DNA of 64,000 bases from Thiobacillus thioparus DSM 505 (GTDB taxonomy: Bacteria; Pseudomonadota; Gammaproteobacteria; Burkholderiales; Thiobacillaceae), in NCBI RefSeq assembly GCF_000373385.1, contig NZ_KB891316.1:496001-560000 (forward strand). Direction: 5' to 3'. Positions within the stretch are counted from its first letter, which is position 1; the number at the start of each line of letters is the position of its first letter. The notes beneath the pieces are model-generated. The model saw nothing but the letters and a program-made list of their open reading frames with translations, was not told the origin of the DNA and did no database searches. The translations under genes were made by a program, and so were the position numbers. Below are positions 60,891-64,000 of the stretch, piece by piece.

Positions 60891-62222
60891 TTACTTCTCA
60901 CTACCGGGCAGGGTTGATACCTGGAAGCGGTTGCCGCCGTTCCGCTTGGCTTCATACATCGCCTGGTCGGCATGACGGATCAACTGCGTGTAATCGCCGG
61001 AATGTTCGGGATACAGCGCGATGCCGATGCTCGGCGGGACGTGTACCCGATGCCCGGCCAGATCAAAAGACCGGTCGAGGGCTATCCGGATTTTATCGGC
61101 GACGACCAAGGCGCACTCCGGAGGCGAAATGTCATTGAGCAGCACCAGGAACTCGTCGCCTCCGACGCGGCCGATGGTGTCCGATTCACGTACGCACTGC
61201 CTGAGGCGATGGGCCACTTCCTGCAGAAGAAGGTCGCCGACGGGATGCCCCAGCGCGTCGTTCACCTGCTTGAATTTATCCAGATCGAGATAGAGCAGGG
61301 CAAGCGGGGTACGGTGCCGCTCTGCATAGCGCAGCGCAGCCTGCAGGCGATCATGGAACAGTTCGCGGTTGGGCAGGCCGGTCAACGGATCGTGACGCGC
61401 GATGTGCTGCAGCCAGGCTTCCATCTGTTTGCGCTCGATCACGGGCGCAACCTGGTTAGCGACGAACTGCAGCAGTTCGACATCTTCCACGGTATAGCGG
61501 GCCTCGGCGTGATAGTTCTTCACCACGAGTGCCCCGATGACGCCCTTCTTCGCCTTGAGCGGAACGCCCAGCCAGTTCAATGCATTTCCCTTGGCATCGG
61601 GCGTCAGCAGCAAAATTTGCCCGCCCCGGATGATCTCCTCGCTCAGTGCCGCCGCATCCGGTTCCCTGTGCAACGGGTCGTGTTCGTCGACCAGATACGG
61701 AAAGCTCAACGCGTCCTTGTCTTCATCGTAAAGCGACACGAAGAAATTGGCGGCGGGCAGCAAGCCGCCGATGATCTGGTGGATTTGCTGAAACAGGGTG
61801 ACGAGATCTTCCGCCCAGTGCGCGGCCTCGGAAATGGCATACAGGGCCGCCTGCATGGAGTCGGCGCGCTTGCGTTGGGTCACGTCGCGTGCCACGGCGA
61901 CCCGTACCAGGTCCGTCTCGGACCATCGGGCTGACCACATGACATGGACGATCTGGCCGTCCTTGCGTACATAGCGGTTCTCGAAATGGGGCTGGGGGTG
62001 ACCGGCGACGATCTCGGCAGCGGCCTGCAGCGTTCGCGGCCGGTCTTCATGAAACACAAAATCGATCATCGGCTTGCCGATCATCTCTTCGGGGGTGTAA
62101 CCGAAAATACGCTCGCACGCGGCGCTGACAAACACAAAGTGCCCCTGCCTATCCACGACGCAGATGGCGTCGAGCAGCAGATCCAGAACATTGTTCAGGG
62201 AAACGGGGCTATTCGTCTTCAT
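60891..62222 (-). CDS. PAS-GAF-GGDEF diguanylate cyclase
   Basis: A 443-residue soluble protein that would make cyclic di-GMP. N-terminal PAS (AICVVDRQGHFVFVSAACER, VRKDGQIVHVMWSARW), a central GAF domain (LYAISEAAHWAEDLVTLFQQ, NWLGVPLKAKKGVIGALVVK) and a C-terminal GGDEF domain (DPLTGLPNRELFHDRLQAAL, active-site GRVGGDEFLVLL). RESD five residues before GGDEF fits the inhibitory I-site. There is no EAL domain. Signal is unknown. Confidence 0.93.
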   Translation of the reverse strand: MKTNSPVSLNNVLDLLLDAICVVDRQGHFVFVSAACERIFGYTPEEMIGKPMIDFVFHEDRPRTLQAAAEIVAGHPQPHFENRYVRKDGQIVHVMWSARWSETDLVRVAVARDVTQRKRADSMQAALYAISEAAHWAEDLVTLFQQIHQIIGGLLPAANFFVSLYDEDKDALSFPYLVDEHDPLHREPDAAALSEEIIRGGQILLLTPDAKGNALNWLGVPLKAKKGVIGALVVKNYHAEARYTVEDVELLQFVANQVAPVIERKQMEAWLQHIARHDPLTGLPNRELFHDRLQAALRYAERHRTPLALLYLDLDKFKQVNDALGHPVGDLLLQEVAHRLRQCVRESDTIGRVGGDEFLVLLNDISPPECALVVADKIRIALDRSFDLAGHRVHVPPSIGIALYPEHSGDYTQLIRHADQAMYEAKRNGGNRFQVSTLPGSEK

Positions 62223-62497
62223 ACAAGCGCAGCCATGGGGCGAGCAACCGATCCGAATCGGTCATGGGTCTTCATTGTTGCTGCATAAGATTTCTCGCTG
62301 CATATCCTGTCGAGTCACGGATCGCTCCCTGGAGCAGCCTTCAGGCGCCCCTATTCTAGCCTGCGCGGCCGCGAAACCGACACGCTGTCAGCCGCCAGAT
62401 AGCGCGAATGACAAAAGTCATTCCACAGTAGAAGATAGCCGTATTTGCATTGTCCCCGACTATTCGTCGTCAACCCATTCATTAGTCCGGAATAACC

Positions 62498-63793
62498 ATG
62501 CCGCGCTCGCCCGATACGTTCACCCAGGCCCACGCCATTCTGGCCGGGGCACAGGAAAAAATCGACAGGCTCCGCAACCTCCAGCCGTACCTGATCGACC
62601 TGTCCCTGCGGGAAAACCCCGTTGGCGCACGCATTGGCCAGACACTCGCAGACAAGCTGGCCATCCTCCCCAGGCTGCGCGAGTTCGGTTTCCGCAACAT
62701 CCTTCTGGGCACGCTGGATTACGCCATGCCGGATGAACTGGAGGTCGATGACGATTTCATGATGTATCTGCGCGACCACCAGGCCAACATGAACAGCTGC
62801 TTCGCGTTCACCGACATCGGCCTCGCGGCGGCCGACGGCACGTTCACGCCCTCGCCTTCGCAACGCAAGCTGCAGGCCTATGGCGTGCCCAACACCCTGC
62901 ACGAAATCTATCTGAGCAAGGCGGGCATGGCCGGGCAGTATGACGTGGAGACACTGCGCCGCAGCCTGCCGGCCAGCATCGCGTGGCTCAACGCCAACAT
63001 CCGCGGCGACGATGGCGGCAAGCCGCGCATCCTGATCAATATCGTGGACGGCTGCGATGCCTTCGCGGAAGATCCCGATACGGCCTGTTCCATCCTGAGC
63101 CTGCTGGCCGAACAGGCCATCGAAGGGATCAGCATCGAAGACGACCGTGGAACCTACCTGCCCTTCCAGGTGGGTGCGTTCGTCGCGGTGGCCCGCAGTT
63201 TCCTGCCGCCGCCGCTGAAACTGCTGGTGCACATGCATGCCGGCGGCGGTTTCGAGAATGCGTCCGTGATCGAGGCACTGCTCAGCGGCGCGGATGGCGC
63301 CTGGGGCGGGCTGCCCAAGCGGGCGGCGATCATCGGCCATGCCTCGCTGGGCGAATTGATCGCCAATCTGGTACGCGTGGGCAATCCCCACATGCAGGCG
63401 AGCTATCGCGTGGACCAGCTGCTGCAGCTGGCCACGCGGCTTCAGGTGCTGGACGAGGAGGAGCCGGTCCCCGACGACCTTCCGATACTGGGCAACAACG
63501 CCTACCGCCTGCCTTTGAGTTTCTTCCGCCAGCAGGCGGGGCGCTTCATGGACCTGCCGCCGGAAGCCATCGGCGGCGCCTACCGGTATCGCATCTGCGC
63601 GGTCGTCAGCGATGCAGCGGTGATCGCCGGGCGCCTGGCCGAGGTCACAGGCCAGGCTGCGGAAAGCTTCCCGGAAGACGTGCTGGACCGCATGATCCGC
63701 CTGATGCGCCGCGACCTGCGCGCCGGCAAACGGATCGCCTACGACGAGCCGGAACAGTTGTTGCAGCTTTTTGCTCGCGCTTCGCGACTCTGA
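62498..63793 (+). CDS. Divergent DRE-TIM metallolyase (HMGL-like) protein
   Basis: A 431-residue protein with a TIM-barrel feel: IDLSLRENPVGARIGQTLAD resembles the DxTLRDG opening of HMG-CoA lyase, isopropylmalate synthase and pyruvate carboxylase, and KLLVHMHAGGGFENASVIEA resembles their metal-binding HxH motif. Ligand-like residues Asp, His, His are thus kept. The rest is divergent, and a helical C-terminal part (EDVLDRMIRLMRRDLRAGKR) follows. The substrate cannot be told; an aldolase-type condensation or cleavage is plausible. It is divergent from the cyclase gene. Confidence 0.6.
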   Translation: MPRSPDTFTQAHAILAGAQEKIDRLRNLQPYLIDLSLRENPVGARIGQTLADKLAILPRLREFGFRNILLGTLDYAMPDELEVDDDFMMYLRDHQANMNSCFAFTDIGLAAADGTFTPSPSQRKLQAYGVPNTLHEIYLSKAGMAGQYDVETLRRSLPASIAWLNANIRGDDGGKPRILINIVDGCDAFAEDPDTACSILSLLAEQAIEGISIEDDRGTYLPFQVGAFVAVARSFLPPPLKLLVHMHAGGGFENASVIEALLSGADGAWGGLPKRAAIIGHASLGELIANLVRVGNPHMQASYRVDQLLQLATRLQVLDEEEPVPDDLPILGNNAYRLPLSFFRQQAGRFMDLPPEAIGGAYRYRICAVVSDAAVIAGRLAEVTGQAAESFPEDVLDRMIRLMRRDLRAGKRIAYDEPEQLLQLFARASRL

Positions 63794-63894
63794 GGTGTAT
63801 GGTCGCCCTCCGGGCGTGCGGAATTCCACGCCTCGATGCGTCGTAGTATGCTGAACGGCGCGAACACATTCCCCTGCAGATCGGGTGCCTCCAC

Positions 63895-64000
63895 ATGACT
63901 GACAGTTCAAAAGACACGGAAATCGACAGCGCGGTCTACAAGACCCTGCTGGAATCGACCAGGGCCATCCCCTGGAAGATCGACTGGCAAACCATGCGTT
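63895..64000 (+). CDS. PAS-domain signalling protein, start only
   Basis: An ATG at 63895 opens a frame (MTDSSKDTEIDSAVYKTLLE, then STRAIPWKIDWQTMR) running off the window. The VYKTLLESTRAIPWKIDW stretch is like the first helix and strand of a PAS sensor domain, as found in diguanylate cyclases and kinases. The output domain is beyond the window. Confidence 0.5.
   Translation, partial: MTDSSKDTEIDSAVYKTLLESTRAIPWKIDWQTMR

Overview
The window looks like a chromosome segment of a chemolithotrophic, sulfur-oxidising betaproteobacterium, most like Thiobacillus and relatives. The evidence is the high GC content and codon use, the betaproteobacterial order apaG / rpe-gph-trpE, a tsdBA-type thiosulfate dehydrogenase pair, a DsrC-family protein, a PEP-CTERM protein and a sigma-54-controlled assimilatory nitrate cluster. 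Species assignment is inference. I saw no tRNA, rRNA, CRISPR array, complete insertion sequence or prophage.

Layout. (1) 1-4.7 kb holds housekeeping genes: trpE (cut by the window edge), gph and rpe on the minus strand, divergent from apaG and mltA, with a 30-residue membrane peptide between the last two. (2) 4.7-31.2 kb is a long stress and envelope accessory region. It holds a ferritin-like protein, entericidin, a NarX-like kinase with two response regulators, two DUF1328 peptides, a DUF883/YqjE-type/PLD operon, the tsdBA pair, hemerythrin, BrkB/YihY, DUF421, CsbD, BON, PEP-CTERM, AI-2E permease and AsmA genes. It continues with a Cys-less DsrC-like protein, Fe-SOD, HPII catalase, two related secreted Cys-repeat proteins, a PRC-barrel protein and a BLUF photoreceptor. 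A bipartite motif (TGTARG-N5-KCTGAC, either orientation) recurs in front of many of these genes and may mark one regulon. (3) 31.2-37 kb holds a Crp/Fnr regulator, the copper pair copA-cueR with a textbook CueR operator, a TonB protein, a dienelactone-hydrolase-like protein and a DUF4124 protein.

(4) 37-50.1 kb is the nitrate assimilation block: nasT, nrtA, a 54-codon internally deleted globin remnant, nrtB, nrtC, then minCDE, and on the minus strand nasA-ybiB and nirBD. All four nitrate transcription units carry a TGGCAY-N5-YTGCT sigma-54 promoter. nrtA and nirB have palindromic NtrC sites at the same spacing. nasT and nrtA have intrinsic terminators in their leaders, as expected for NasT (ANTAR) antitermination. 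Nitrate would be imported by NrtABC and reduced to nitrite by NasA and to ammonium by NirBD.

(5) 50.1-56.8 kb is a type I secretion cluster. An AT-rich cassette (about 50.4-53.05 kb) encodes a three-TM membrane protein and a 640-residue Ca2+-binding export substrate. The substrate's last ~35 codons switch abruptly to GC-rich sequence continuous with the HlyB/HlyD-type exporter genes, which suggests cargo swapping onto a resident secretion signal. (6) 56.8-60.8 kb holds one unrecognised 1247-residue gene ending in a PD-(D/E)XK nuclease-like domain, a candidate solitary defence gene. (7) 60.9-64 kb holds a PAS-GAF-GGDEF cyclase, a divergent DRE-TIM metallolyase-like protein and the start of a PAS protein.
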